Of a DNA stretch of 49,018 nucleotides, positions 1 to 8,724 are shown in pieces. This DNA comes from an uncultured Methanobrevibacter sp. (lineage in GTDB: Archaea; Methanobacteriota; Methanobacteria; Methanobacteriales; Methanobacteriaceae): contig CACXWH010000032.1 of NCBI GenBank assembly GCA_902771225.1, positions 1 through 49,018 on the forward strand, written 5' to 3'. A program made the translations under genes and the position numbers. The notes under the pieces were generated by a model, which was not told the DNA's origin, ran no database searches, and saw only the letters and a program-made list of their open reading frames with translations. Every line of letters starts with the position of its first letter. The first letter of the stretch is position 1.

Positions 1-565
1 ATAAATAATAAATCACCAACTGAACCTTAACTCAAAGTAGATTTTACAATAAAATATTTAACCATACACCATATATAAAAAAATACCAAGAGCATTTGAA
101 AAGTAATCCCAACAAAACATAAAAAAAACAAATGATAATCCAATATCAAGAAAATATAGAAAAAAAATAATTCATTCGAGAAAAAAAAAGTATACCAACT
201 TAAAAAAAATACCACTTAACATTCAAAACAAGCATAAAAAAATAAAAAAAGAAACCAGCACCCATTATAATGTAGAATACCCTTCCCTTACAGTGCAATT
301 CATCCCCAACCTAAGAGGTCGGAGTGTTCTTGCAAAAATATGATAAAATCATAAATAACTATTATGAGTAATTACTGAATTTTCATTTAATCGAAATCAG
401 TACACTTCACCGAAATTAACCTCAGCATCAATCGGCGATAATGAATTATTTTATCTTTTGCCACATATTATTATATGAATGCATGAAAAATAGATGATAT
501 GTATACAATCCATAAGTGATAATTTAAATATTATAGAAATGATATAAATTATATAAGGTGAATAT
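1..565. other. Gene-free AT-rich region upstream of pyrH
   Basis: I see no convincing gene in this stretch. The only long frame (27-215, minus) is a low-complexity run of Phe, Leu and Ile produced by A/T-rich DNA, with no family resemblance. The single part with balanced base composition is about 283-345, described separately as a possible insertion-sequence end. The last bases carry an AAGGTGA ribosome binding site for pyrH. Confidence 0.6.
283..345 (-). mobile_element. Possible orphan right end of an IS200/IS605-type element
   Basis: On the minus strand this segment reads CCGACCT-CTT-AGGTTGG, a seven-base stem with one mismatch and a three-base loop (306-312 with 316-322 on the plus strand), followed by GGATGAATTGC. 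A compact CTCTTAGG hairpin followed by GGATGAAT-like sequence resembles the right ends, and the omega-RNA scaffold tails, of TnpB-bearing IS200/IS605 elements; that resemblance is from memory. I found no readable tnpB frame next to it. If the call is right, this is a scar or a miniature derivative. It could also be an unrelated small structured RNA. Confidence 0.3.
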
Positions 566-1237
566 ATGAAAATCGTTGTTGCAATTGGTGGATCAATTCT
601 AATAAAAGACCATGATAGTTCAAGATTCAAAGAATACAGTAAACTCTTAAAAGAATTAGCACAAGAACATGAAATATTTGTTGTAGTTGGTGGAGGAAAA
701 CCCGCTAGAGAATATATTAGTGTTGTCCGAGATTTAGGAGCAGGTGAAGCTCAATACGACGATATTGGAATTGAAGTTACTAGAATAAATGCAAAATTAT
801 TATTAATCGCACTTGGAGATTCAGCTTATCAAAAAGTACCTCACAATTTCCAAGAAGCATTAGAATATTCTGCTACGGGAAAAATCATTGTTATGGGTGG
901 AACAGAACCTGCACACAGTACTGATGCAGTATCTGCTATCTTGGCCGAATATGTCAATGCAGACAAATTAATCAATTTAACATCAGTAGATGGAATGTAC
1001 ACTAAAGACCCCAATAAATATGATGATGCGGAGCTTATACATGAAATAACCGCTTCAGATTTACTTGATTTCCTTAATGATAAAGATATGAAAGCAGGAA
1101 CTTATGAATTCTTTGATACAACAGCAGTTCAAATGATAAAAAGATCCAAATTAGATACTGTAATTGCGAATGGTTTTGAACCAGAAAACCTGATTAAAGT
1201 CATAAACGGTGAAAATATAGGAACTAAAATTATATAG
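566..1237 (+). CDS. pyrH: UMP kinase, archaeal type (amino acid kinase fold)
   Basis: Phosphorylates UMP to UDP with ATP in cytosolic pyrimidine nucleotide synthesis. The 223 residues match the usual length of archaeal PyrH. The N-terminal AIGGS loop (residues 6-10), the [10 protein letters not shown] nucleotide-binding segment (40-49), the [11 protein letters not shown] segment (110-120) and the [11 protein letters not shown] segment (139-149) are family hallmarks. The ATG follows an AAGGTGA ribosome binding site at good spacing, so the start is well supported. The tatD gene follows on the same strand after a short gap, so the two are probably co-transcribed. Confidence 0.95.
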   Translation: MKIVVAIGGSILIKDHDSSRFKEYSKLLKELAQEHEIFVVVGGGKPAREYISVVRDLGAGEAQYDDIGIEVTRINAKLLLIALGDSAYQKVPHNFQEALEYSATGKIIVMGGTEPAHSTDAVSAILAEYVNADKLINLTSVDGMYTKDPNKYDDAELIHEITASDLLDFLNDKDMKAGTYEFFDTTAVQMIKRSKLDTVIANGFEPENLIKVINGENIGTKII

Positions 1238-1256
1238 AATCAATTTTGGTGATTTT

Positions 1257-2045
1257 GTGAATGATTTAATTGATATTGGTTTAAATTTAATGCATTCTTC
1301 TTTTAAAAAAGATAGAGTTGAAATTATCGAAGAAGCAAAAAAAGTTGGTGTAAATCAATTTATTATTACTGGAACCAATATACATTCAAGCCATATGGCT
1401 CGTGAATATGCTTCCAAATACCCGAATACATTGTTTTCTACATCAGGAGTTCATCCACATGATGCAAAAACATGTAATGGACACACAATTTTTGAACTAG
1501 AAAAAATAGCTAAAGATGATTGTGTTGTGGCTATTGGCGAATGTGGACTTGATTACAATAGAAATTTTTCACCCCAAAATGTACAAAGAAAATGGTTTGA
1601 AGCACAGGTAGAACTTGCAGAAACTTTAGATATGCCACTATTTTTACATGAACGTGAAGCTCATGATGATTTATATAACATATTAAGTAAACATGATCAG
1701 GTTATTGAAAAAAGTGTTGTTCATTGTTTTACCGGAACCAAAGAAGAAGCTCAAAACTATATTGATTTAGGTTGTTATATTGGAGTTACTGGATGGATTT
1801 GTGATATGAAAAGAGGAAGAGATTTGCAAGAAGCAGTGAGTGTTATTCCTCCTGAAAAATTAATGATTGAAACTGATGCTCCATTCCTAATACCTAAAAA
1901 CTTTGATAAAAAACCTAAAAAGAATAGGAATGAACCGAAATATTTACCTCATATACTCAAAACAATTGCAGTTTGTATGGGTATTGATAAAGAAGAACTT
2001 GCATTGCAAGTTACTAAAAATACAAAAGAATTTTTTAAAATATAA
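1257..2045 (+). CDS. tatD: TatD-family metal-dependent deoxyribonuclease
   Basis: TatD proteins are TIM-barrel metal-dependent hydrolases with 3'-5' DNase activity, active in the cytosol. This 262-residue protein keeps the TatD-specific N-terminus DIGLNL (as in the E. coli TatD subgroup rather than YcfH). It also has GVHPHDA, IGECGLDYNRNFS, the H-x-R/E segment around FLHEREAHD, HCFTGT, TGWICD and the IETDAPFL metal ligand region. It uses a GTG start at 1257, placed just after a GGTGAT ribosome binding site. By eye the resemblance to the bacterial TatD subgroup is high over the whole length, which may reflect transfer from bacteria. Confidence 0.93.
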   Translation: MNDLIDIGLNLMHSSFKKDRVEIIEEAKKVGVNQFIITGTNIHSSHMAREYASKYPNTLFSTSGVHPHDAKTCNGHTIFELEKIAKDDCVVAIGECGLDYNRNFSPQNVQRKWFEAQVELAETLDMPLFLHEREAHDDLYNILSKHDQVIEKSVVHCFTGTKEEAQNYIDLGCYIGVTGWICDMKRGRDLQEAVSVIPPEKLMIETDAPFLIPKNFDKKPKKNRNEPKYLPHILKTIAVCMGIDKEELALQVTKNTKEFFKI

Positions 2046-2060
2046 AAAAAGGTGATAATT

Positions 2061-2252
2061 ATGGCAGTAGAACCTCATAAACATTGTCCAATATGTGGAA
2101 CTCCAATTCCATTAAATGAACTTGTTTGCTCCCCAGACTGTCAAAAAGTATGGGATGCTAGATTAAATCAAACAAAAAGAAGTAGAATTATATTATATGT
2201 AGTTATAGCTATATTTTTAATTATATGGGCAATATTAACATTTGTCAAATAG
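2061..2252 (+). CDS. Small zinc-ribbon membrane protein (DUF2116-like)
   Basis: A protein of 63 residues. The N-terminal half holds CPICG and then CSPDC, giving a four-cysteine zinc ribbon. The C-terminal third is a single hydrophobic helix (IILYVVIAIFLIIWAILTF), so the ribbon is probably anchored at the inner face of the membrane. I place the start at the ATG at 2061, because the upstream in-frame GTG at 2052 is part of the GGTGAT ribosome binding site. The layout matches a small archaeal family (DUF2116 type) of unknown function. Confidence 0.75.
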   Translation: MAVEPHKHCPICGTPIPLNELVCSPDCQKVWDARLNQTKRSRIILYVVIAIFLIIWAILTFVK

Positions 2253-2261
2253 GTGTAAAAA

Positions 2262-2585
2262 ATGATACTAACCTCAGCAAATACGCTAGAAGATAAAACA
2301 ATTATATCATATAAAGGCATTGTTACTGGCGAGTCATTAATTGGTGCGAATATTTATAAAGATTTATTTTCTGGAGTTCGTGATGTTGTAGGTGGTAGAA
2401 CCTCACGTTATGAAGAAGAAATTAAAAAAGCCCGTGACATTGCATTTAAAAGTATGAAAGAAAAAGCAGAACAATTAAATGCTAATGCAATTATCGGTCT
2501 TAAAATTTCTTATGATAATCTCGGAGGTACCATGGGAAATACCATTTTAATTACAGCTTATGGTACTGCAATAACTTATGAATAA
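2262..2585 (+). CDS. YbjQ-family (heavy-metal-binding domain) protein
   Basis: A soluble 107-residue protein of the YbjQ/DUF74 family. It shows the typical [16 protein letters not shown] and [12 protein letters not shown] segments, followed by a helix with [25 protein letters not shown]. The family has a pentamer-forming fold and no settled role. It overlaps the next gene by 8 bases, so the two are probably translated together. That neighbour ends in a related domain, so the two products may interact. A second paralog sits at 37138-37476. Confidence 0.85.
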   Translation: MILTSANTLEDKTIISYKGIVTGESLIGANIYKDLFSGVRDVVGGRTSRYEEEIKKARDIAFKSMKEKAEQLNANAIIGLKISYDNLGGTMGNTILITAYGTAITYE

Positions 2586-3432
2586 TATGGAAATTAATAA
2601 TAAAGAAATAAAAAACGTCAAGGAAGCTTTTATTTCAATTGTATTAGGTACAGCATCTGGCCTTTTAACATATTATTTGTTTTTATATTTTAATATTGCT
2701 ATTTTTGGATGGAATTTAGGTCTTTTTTTCGCCCCATTAATTGCAGGTTATGTTGAAACTATTATAGCCCAACATCTTACCGGAGAAAGTATAGGTGGAA
2801 TTAGTGCTTTTATTTTATTTTTAGTAACAGTGGTTTACGGTTTTATAATTGATAATAATACATTAGGTTATAATATAATCACTTTCGGTTCAATAATAAT
2901 TATTATCCAGGCAGCTGTTCCAACATTTGCAAATTACTTTGGAATAGTAGTTATTATTTCAATGTTATCCTATTTTACAGGTTTTTTCAAAAAATTAACA
3001 GATAATATAGATAATACCATAAGAAAACACTTTGGAAAAGAAGAAAAAGAAATAGAAATTGTTTTGCCATACGATGATAAAGGAAGTAATGAAAAACTAA
3101 ATTCTCTAGATTTTATTTTTATGACAAGCAATAATCCGGAACATTTAGAATATGATAATTTAGGTTATTTTTATACAACCGCAGTTTTTGAAAGAAATAC
3201 TCATATTTTTCATTTATCTCCAGAAAATGTTGAAAAAAAACATTTAAATGAATTGAAAAAAGGAAAAGACGAGTGTTTAATTAAATTATCAGAAAAAATA
3301 AAAAAAGCTGGCGGCAACGGAGTTATTGATTTAGAAATAAGCTATATTTTAAATGGCCTTGGAGGATCTTATTTCCAAGTCATAAGCAGAGGAATGGGAA
3401 TAAAAATTAAGGAAGAATACCCAACATCTTAA
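2578..3432 (+). CDS. Membrane protein with C-terminal YbjQ-like domain
   Basis: Residues about 12-140 hold four to five hydrophobic helices. The C-terminal 110 residues are soluble and end in a YbjQ-like pattern: a helix [18 protein letters not shown] followed by [17 protein letters not shown]. It overlaps the upstream YbjQ gene by 8 bases. The 3' end overlaps the convergent exporter gene by 26 bases. The start may be the ATG at 2578 or the one at 2587. The domain combination suggests a membrane-tethered version of the upstream soluble protein; the function is unknown. Confidence 0.7.
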   Translation: MNNMEINNKEIKNVKEAFISIVLGTASGLLTYYLFLYFNIAIFGWNLGLFFAPLIAGYVETIIAQHLTGESIGGISAFILFLVTVVYGFIIDNNTLGYNIITFGSIIIIIQAAVPTFANYFGIVVIISMLSYFTGFFKKLTDNIDNTIRKHFGKEEKEIEIVLPYDDKGSNEKLNSLDFIFMTSNNPEHLEYDNLGYFYTTAVFERNTHIFHLSPENVEKKHLNELKKGKDECLIKLSEKIKKAGGNGVIDLEISYILNGLGGSYFQVISRGMGIKIKEEYPTS

Positions 3433-4216
3433 GAGCAATATACAGTACAACTACACCAAATACTTGTTTTAAACGTTTTTCAGGCAATTTATGAGCATAC
3501 TTAGCACCCACCTGTGCTAAAGGTACTGAAAAACAAGCAATTAATAAAAAATTAACTATGCTAACATAACCAATTGAAAATGGAAATGTATTAACACCCC
3601 ATCCGGAAATCATATAAGATAATGTTCCGCCAATAGCAGTTAAGGAAATGAACACTGATGATATACCTATCGCCCGAATCATTGAAAATCCCAAAAGCAT
3701 TGTTAAAATAACTATTAAAAATATGCCTCCACCAATGCCAAGCAATCCTGAGAAAAATCCAACAAAAAGACCTGTTAACATAATAGCCAAAAAGTTAAAA
3801 TCAAATCTTGCTTCTTTTTCTTTTTTATCTCTTGAAAGTAAATTTCTAATAGCTATAAACAAAAGCAAGCATCCAAAGATTATTTCTAAAATTCTTGAAG
3901 GTGCAAGTGAAGCAACAAATCCTCCAATAAAGCTGCCTAAAATACCGAAAATCCCTAATCTGATACCCGGCCCAACAATATTATCCAATTTTTGAGAATG
4001 CTTATACGCACCACTTATTGCAGTAGGAATTATAATGGCCAAGCTAGTTCCAAATGAAATCAATAGGGCAAGATCCGGCTCAACACCAATATACTTTAAA
4101 AGGAAATACTGGAAGGGCACTATTAAAAATCCTCCGCCAACCCCTAAAAGACCTGATGCAAAACCTGCAACAATTCCAATTAAAATTAAACCTAAATAAT
4201 ATTCAACTGCAAACAT
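3407..4216 (-). CDS. TauE/SafE-family (DUF81) anion exporter-like permease
   Basis: A 269-residue integral membrane protein with about eight helices arranged as two repeats, each opening with a glycine-rich GLLGVGGG / GLLGIGGG motif (near residues 24-31 and 158-165). That is the signature of the TauE/SafE family, linked to export or import of sulfite, sulfoacetate or other small organosulfur anions. The start ATG follows an AAAAGGA-like site. The gene diverges from the 4271 gene across a short AT-rich gap. The substrate cannot be told from sequence. Confidence 0.88.
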   Translation of the reverse strand: MFAVEYYLGLILIGIVAGFASGLLGVGGGFLIVPFQYFLLKYIGVEPDLALLISFGTSLAIIIPTAISGAYKHSQKLDNIVGPGIRLGIFGILGSFIGGFVASLAPSRILEIIFGCLLLFIAIRNLLSRDKKEKEARFDFNFLAIMLTGLFVGFFSGLLGIGGGIFLIVILTMLLGFSMIRAIGISSVFISLTAIGGTLSYMISGWGVNTFPFSIGYVSIVNFLLIACFSVPLAQVGAKYAHKLPEKRLKQVFGVVVLYIALKMLGILP

Positions 4217-4270
4217 GATTTATTCCTTTTAGTAAATAATTTAAATATTATTAATTTAATATTATTTTTA
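4217..4270. promoter_or_regulatory. Shared divergent promoter region
   Basis: The 54 bases between two divergent genes contain overlapping TATA-like boxes on both strands (TTTAAATATT near 4240 and ATTAAATTAA on the other strand). The plus-strand gene has no ribosome binding site, and its ATG lies about 25 bases after the box, so its mRNA may be leaderless. The minus-strand gene has an AAGGA-like site. Confidence 0.4.
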
Positions 4271-5383
4271 ATGAAGATAAACAAGACTATATTAGTTGGT
4301 ATCCTATTTATAATAATTGCAGGAGTACTTTTCATAAGCAATATTTTAAATCCAATTATCCATCCAATAACACATTTGTTTTTAATGGGATCATCTAAAG
4401 GAAAAGACATATTATTTTTTGGATTAATGGGAGTCTTTTTAATATCCACACAGTTATTTAAAGGATTAGACATTGATGCGGACAAATATTTAAAAATTAC
4501 AATAATCCTGGGTTCAATAACATTAATTTTAGGGATACTGCTGGAAGTTTACTTTAGATGGCAAATGGGAATCAGTCTTAACACAATCTTCATGGTTATG
4601 GGAAAAAGCATTTCTTCAACAAGCATTCTCCATACCCATCTGTTGAAGTCCATTTTTGGAGAGGTTATAACTAATTTAATCGGACCATTTATAGGAAATG
4701 AAATAAACACCGGTGTTGGGCTATATCAATACCTGCCAGATTTTTCAAAATTAATAATCATAATGCTTCCGGCAACAGGCATAACGTTATTACTGGCCAT
4801 TAGAAATAAAAGATTTGTTCAGACATTCTTGCTTTCATTTTTTGGATGCTGCTTATTAATTGGCATACTGGACGGAGGACTGTTTTCAACCCCTGCAATA
4901 ACAGGAATTTGCGGAGTATTCTTAATACAAAGAAACGGCAAATGCATTGAACAGATTGTTGACTACATCATTAAAAGAGAAAAAATATGTTATGAGTGTA
5001 AAATAATCCCCCCTTTTAAAAATAAAAGTAATCTAATAATGGTTTTAATGAAAAGATACTTACCATACATAGCAGCAGCATTAATAATAATTTTAAGATT
5101 TACCATAGCTGTTATTGGAGCTAATACAGAATACTATGAAGTAGATGTTATGAATCCTTCAGATAATATTGAATTAAACAATTTTCCAATAGAAAATGTA
5201 ATGCATGACGGAAATAAAACCACATATATCATCAATTCAAATTATAACGAAATGGAACTGTTAAATGACTTAAAAGGGCCTCTGAATAAGAAGTGTGACT
5301 ATTATACTGTCTCATGGAATACATTTTCATATTTAGAACCGTCACATCCAATTAATGAATTATATCAGAAATTGAAAAACTAA
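4271..5383 (+). CDS. Multi-pass membrane protein with external C-terminal tail, unknown
   Basis: I do not recognise this 370-residue protein. It has about seven to eight predicted membrane helices, starting with one at residues 5-25. The last helix is near 265-285 (YIAAALIIILRFTIAVIG), followed by about 80 polar residues with possible N-glycosylation sequons, probably outside the cell. A cytoplasmic-looking loop near 232-250 carries two cysteines (ICYECK). No ribosome binding site is visible before the ATG. It stands alone between a divergent exporter and a glycosyltransferase, so context gives little help. Confidence 0.6.
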   Translation: MKINKTILVGILFIIIAGVLFISNILNPIIHPITHLFLMGSSKGKDILFFGLMGVFLISTQLFKGLDIDADKYLKITIILGSITLILGILLEVYFRWQMGISLNTIFMVMGKSISSTSILHTHLLKSIFGEVITNLIGPFIGNEINTGVGLYQYLPDFSKLIIIMLPATGITLLLAIRNKRFVQTFLLSFFGCCLLIGILDGGLFSTPAITGICGVFLIQRNGKCIEQIVDYIIKREKICYECKIIPPFKNKSNLIMVLMKRYLPYIAAALIIILRFTIAVIGANTEYYEVDVMNPSDNIELNNFPIENVMHDGNKTTYIINSNYNEMELLNDLKGPLNKKCDYYTVSWNTFSYLEPSHPINELYQKLKN

Positions 5384-5420
5384 ATTTTTATAAAATATTA
5401 AAAATAAAACATTAAACCAT

Positions 5421-7319
5421 ATGATTTTAAGCATTATTATACCCACATATAATGAAGAGGAATACTTGCCTATTCTTTTAGAAAGCATTAAACAACAAAA
5501 ATTTGATGATTATGAAATAATTATAGCTGATGCGAATTCTACAGATAGAACACGAGAAATAGCAGAAGAATACGGTTGCATTATTACTGAAGGAGGACTT
5601 CCTGCAGTAGGAAGGAATAATGGTGCTAAAATAGCTAAAGGTGAATATTTACTATTTTTAGATTCTGATTTAAAATTAACCGATGATTATCTTAGAGACA
5701 CTATTTATGAATTCCGAATGGAACGACTTGGAATTGCAATTACACAAATGAAACCTTTATCAGAAAAATCAGAAGCCCAGTTATTTCACTACCTTGCCAA
5801 TCAATTTATGATAGGTGTTGAAAAAATAAAGCCCCATGGTGCGGGATGTTATGGGATTATAGTTAAACGGGAACTGCATGAAAAAAGCGGAGGCTTTAAT
5901 GAAGATTTAACTTTCGGCGAAGATAGCGAATATATAAAACGTTTGGGTTCTATTGAACATTTTAAAGTGCTTAGAAAACCAAAAATTGGAGTATCAACCA
6001 GAAGACTTGAAGAAGAAGGACTTGAAACGTTAATACAGCAATATGGAAAAAGTACATGGAATGATTTTACTGGTAAAGAAACTGGTGCCGAAGAACTAAA
6101 TTATAAGTTCGGACATAATCCAAAAGAAATGACTAAAGAAAACTTAGATAAATTTTCTAAAGAATCCGGAAGAATCACAAAAATTTTTGAAAATTATGAT
6201 AAGTCAGTAGAAACAGTTAATACAGCCAAATCCTATTTTAAAATAACTAAAAATAAAAAAAATAGAAATAAAAAAAGAATATTCTACTGTGTTTGCGGCG
6301 AAGGAATGGGTCATGCAATAAGATCAGGCGTTATAATAGACAGAATAAAAGAAAAATATGATATTTATATTTTTTCACATGACAGAGCATATGAATACTT
6401 AAATAATAAATTCGATAATGTGTATAAAATTGGAGGATTTAATACTGTATATATTAACAATAAAGTAAACAACACTAAAACATTAATTAATGCATTAAAA
6501 AGAAATCCAACCAATATTAAAGTAGGATATCAAAAATTATATAAAAAAGCAAGAGCATTATCTCCAGACATTATTGTAACTGATTTTGAAATGTATGCTA
6601 CAATGGTATCTAAACTTCTTCAAATCCCATTAATAAGCCTGGATAACATACATATGATTACACAAGCAAAAATTGATTATCCACCACATCATCAAACAGA
6701 AATGCTTAAAGCAAAAGGAGTAATTAAAAGTTATGTTGTAAGGCCAAAATTTCACATCATGACAAGTTTCTTCTTCCCAAAAGTAAGATCTAGAAAAAAT
6801 GCCGTGATATATCCCCCAGTTATTCGGGAAGAAATATATAAATTAAAACCTACAACAGAAGACCATATTATTGTTTATCAAACAAGTAAAGAAAGTGTTA
6901 ACCTTGTTAAACGTTTAAAAGCTCTTGATGAGAATTTTATAGTTTATGGATTTAATAAATCGGAAACTGATGATAATTTAACTTATAAATTATTTAATGA
7001 AGATGAGTTTTATGAAGACTTGGCAAGTGCAAAGGCCGTTGTCTGTAATGGTGGATTTACATTCATATCAGAAGCCATAACTCTTAAAAAACCTATATAT
7101 AGTGTTCCGGCTATTGGAAACTTTGAACAAACGTTAAATGGATATTATGTTCAAAAATTAGGTTATGGAGAATATCATGAGGATATGAGTCCGAAAAAAC
7201 TCGAAAGATTCCTAAAAAGACTTGATAAATATCAAAATAAGTTAAATAATGTTAAAAGATATAATAATGACGGAATCATACACGAATTAGAATATCGTAT
7301 TGAAAAATATTCCAGGTAA
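5421..7319 (+). CDS. Fused glycosyltransferase: GT2 domain plus GT-B domain
   Basis: A 632-residue bifunctional protein. Residues 1-245 are a GT-A fold family 2 glycosyltransferase: SIIIPTYNEE near the start, the DANSTDRT segment, and LFLDSDL as the D-x-D metal site. A charged linker rich in Lys and Asn follows (about 255-290). Residues 290-632 look like a GT-B enzyme of the GT28/MurG-like class, opening with a glycine-rich CGEGMGHAIRS loop and ending with VCNGGFTFISEA, the donor-binding side. The product probably builds a cell-surface glycolipid or pseudomurein-associated glycan at the membrane. It lacks membrane helices. No ribosome binding site is seen before the ATG. Confidence 0.82.
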   Translation: MILSIIIPTYNEEEYLPILLESIKQQKFDDYEIIIADANSTDRTREIAEEYGCIITEGGLPAVGRNNGAKIAKGEYLLFLDSDLKLTDDYLRDTIYEFRMERLGIAITQMKPLSEKSEAQLFHYLANQFMIGVEKIKPHGAGCYGIIVKRELHEKSGGFNEDLTFGEDSEYIKRLGSIEHFKVLRKPKIGVSTRRLEEEGLETLIQQYGKSTWNDFTGKETGAEELNYKFGHNPKEMTKENLDKFSKESGRITKIFENYDKSVETVNTAKSYFKITKNKKNRNKKRIFYCVCGEGMGHAIRSGVIIDRIKEKYDIYIFSHDRAYEYLNNKFDNVYKIGGFNTVYINNKVNNTKTLINALKRNPTNIKVGYQKLYKKARALSPDIIVTDFEMYATMVSKLLQIPLISLDNIHMITQAKIDYPPHHQTEMLKAKGVIKSYVVRPKFHIMTSFFFPKVRSRKNAVIYPPVIREEIYKLKPTTEDHIIVYQTSKESVNLVKRLKALDENFIVYGFNKSETDDNLTYKLFNEDEFYEDLASAKAVVCNGGFTFISEAITLKKPIYSVPAIGNFEQTLNGYYVQKLGYGEYHEDMSPKKLERFLKRLDKYQNKLNNVKRYNNDGIIHELEYRIEKYSR

Positions 7320-7340
7320 AATCATTTCTAATTAAAAAAA

Positions 7341-7361
7341 ATAAGTTTTAGGTGAACTTAT
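7341..7361 (-). terminator. Hairpin terminator after TFB
   Basis: ATAAGTT (7341-7347) pairs with AACTTAT (7355-7361). On the minus strand the hairpin is followed directly by a run of eight T, as in an intrinsic terminator. It overlaps the TFB stop codon and lies between two convergent genes. Confidence 0.5.
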
Positions 7362-8341
7362 AAAGTTACACCCATATCTAATTGTTCTGTTAATTCTTTG
7401 TATCTATTACGGATAGTTACTTCAGTAACACCTGCAATATCAGCAACATCTCTTTGAGTTTTCCTCTCACCAAGCAACACAGATGCAATGTATAATGCAG
7501 CTGCTGCTACACCGGTCGGTCCTCTTCCAGAAGTCAATCCTTTATCCATTGCCTTTTCAATAATTTCAATAGCTTTAGATTGAGCTTCACCAGACAAACC
7601 CAATTCACTAGCAAATCTAGGAACATAATCTACTGGAGATGTTGGTGGTAATTTAATATTTAATTCTCTTGTAAGGAATCTGTAAGTCCTACCTACTTCT
7701 TTTTTAGTTACTCTTGAAACCTCAGCAATTTCATCCAATGTACGTGGAACATTACATTGCCTACATGCTGCATATAATGAAGCTGCCACTACACCTTCTA
7801 TACTTCTTCCACGGATAAGTTTGTTATCTACAGCACTTCTATAAATAACAGATGCTGCTTCCCTTACACTTCTTGGAAGCCCTAATCTTGATGAATCCCT
7901 ATCCAATTCTGATAATGCAAATGCTAGATTACGTTCAGTTGCACCAGAAATTCTGATTTTTCTTTGCCATTTTCTTAATCTGTACCATTGAGCACGGTTT
8001 CTTGCAGGAATATCACGACCGTAAATATCTTTATTCCTCCAATCAATCATGGTACTTAAACCTTTATCGTGAATAGTGTATGTAATTGGAGCTCCGACCC
8101 TTGTACGCTTATCTCTTTGTTCATGGTCAAATGCTCTCCATTCAGGACCCATATCTACTAAATTTTCATCAATAACTAATCCGCAATTAGAACAAACAAC
8201 TTCTGCTCTTTCATAATCACCAATTAATTCTGTAGAACCACAATCCGGACAAACTGCTTTTTTACCATCTTCTTCACCATTTCTAGCAGCCCTATCTGAT
8301 CTTCTTCTACGTTTAGGGGGTTGATTTACTTCTTCTGACGT
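7358..8341 (-). CDS. tfb: Transcription initiation factor B (TFB), start codon unclear
   Basis: Archaeal TFIIB homolog that joins TBP at the promoter and recruits RNA polymerase. Two cyclin-like repeats are clear (about 264 residues from the first in-frame ATG at 8152). The conserved B-finger region (GPEWRAFD) sits at that ATG. Upstream in the same frame lie 63 more codons that include the expected zinc ribbon (CPDCG and CSNCG) and a basic stretch of Arg. That part must be translated in a normal TFB, yet the frame holds no ATG, GTG or TTG before a stop. The coordinates given begin at an ACG codon, 8 bases after an AGGAGG site, as the best-placed candidate. A frameshift from the overlapping Gar1 frame or a sequence error are alternatives. 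Confidence 0.85.
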   Translation of the reverse strand, partial: TSEEVNQPPKRRRRSDRAARNGEEDGKKAVCPDCGSTELIGDYERAEVVCSNCGLVIDENLVDMGPEWRAFDHEQRDKRTRVGAPITYTIHDKGLSTMIDWRNKDIYGRDIPARNRAQWYRLRKWQRKIRISGATERNLAFALSELDRDSSRLGLPRSVREAASVIYRSAVDNKLIRGRSIEGVVAASLYAACRQCNVPRTLDEIAEVSRVTKKEVGRTYRFLTRELNIKLPPTSPVDYVPRFASELGLSGEAQSKAIEIIEKAMDKGLTSGRGPTGVAAAALYIASVLLGERKTQRDVADIAGVTEVTIRNRYKELTEQLDMGVTL

Positions 8342-8613
8342 GGTTTCATCCTCCTCTTTTTATGTTTTTTAGATTTTGGTTTTGATACAAATAGTTTTTC
8401 ACCATAATTTCTCTTTATTTCATCCTGATTAGCTGATTTAAAAAGACGAATAGAAACATATGGCTGTTTAGTAGGTCCAAAAACATAGCTAACCTTCCCA
8501 ATCTTGTTTTTATTACTATCAAAAACAATCCCACCACTTGATGGTGTTTGGGAGGATCTTGCTATTAATTTACCAGAGTTTGCAATATGCAAACTATTTC
8601 CTAAAAATTTCAT
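8326..8613 (-). CDS. Gar1-like H/ACA ribonucleoprotein subunit
   Basis: A 95-residue protein with the Gar1 beta-barrel core: an N-terminal [16 protein letters not shown] strand pair, then [15 protein letters not shown] and [14 protein letters not shown]. The C-terminus is a basic tail of Lys and Arg. Gar1 joins Cbf5, Nop10 and L7Ae in the box H/ACA complex that makes pseudouridine in rRNA. The last codons overlap the presumed start of tfb, so translation of the two is probably coupled. A Gar1-TFB gene pair is, as far as I recall, common in euryarchaea. Confidence 0.85.
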   Translation of the reverse strand: MKFLGNSLHIANSGKLIARSSQTPSSGGIVFDSNKNKIGKVSYVFGPTKQPYVSIRLFKSANQDEIKRNYGEKLFVSKPKSKKHKKRRMKPRQKK

Positions 8614-8724
8614 ATAATCAAACTAAAATAAATCTGTATCGTTATATAATTAGAATAACCAAATATATAAAGATATCGATATACTTATATATAGAAATAA
8701 TACTTATTTAAATAATTTTATATT

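Noticed and set aside
27-215. 62-residue frame on the minus strand near the window start
   Set aside because: Composed almost only of Phe, Leu, Ile and Tyr codons from A/T runs, with no ribosome binding site and no motif.
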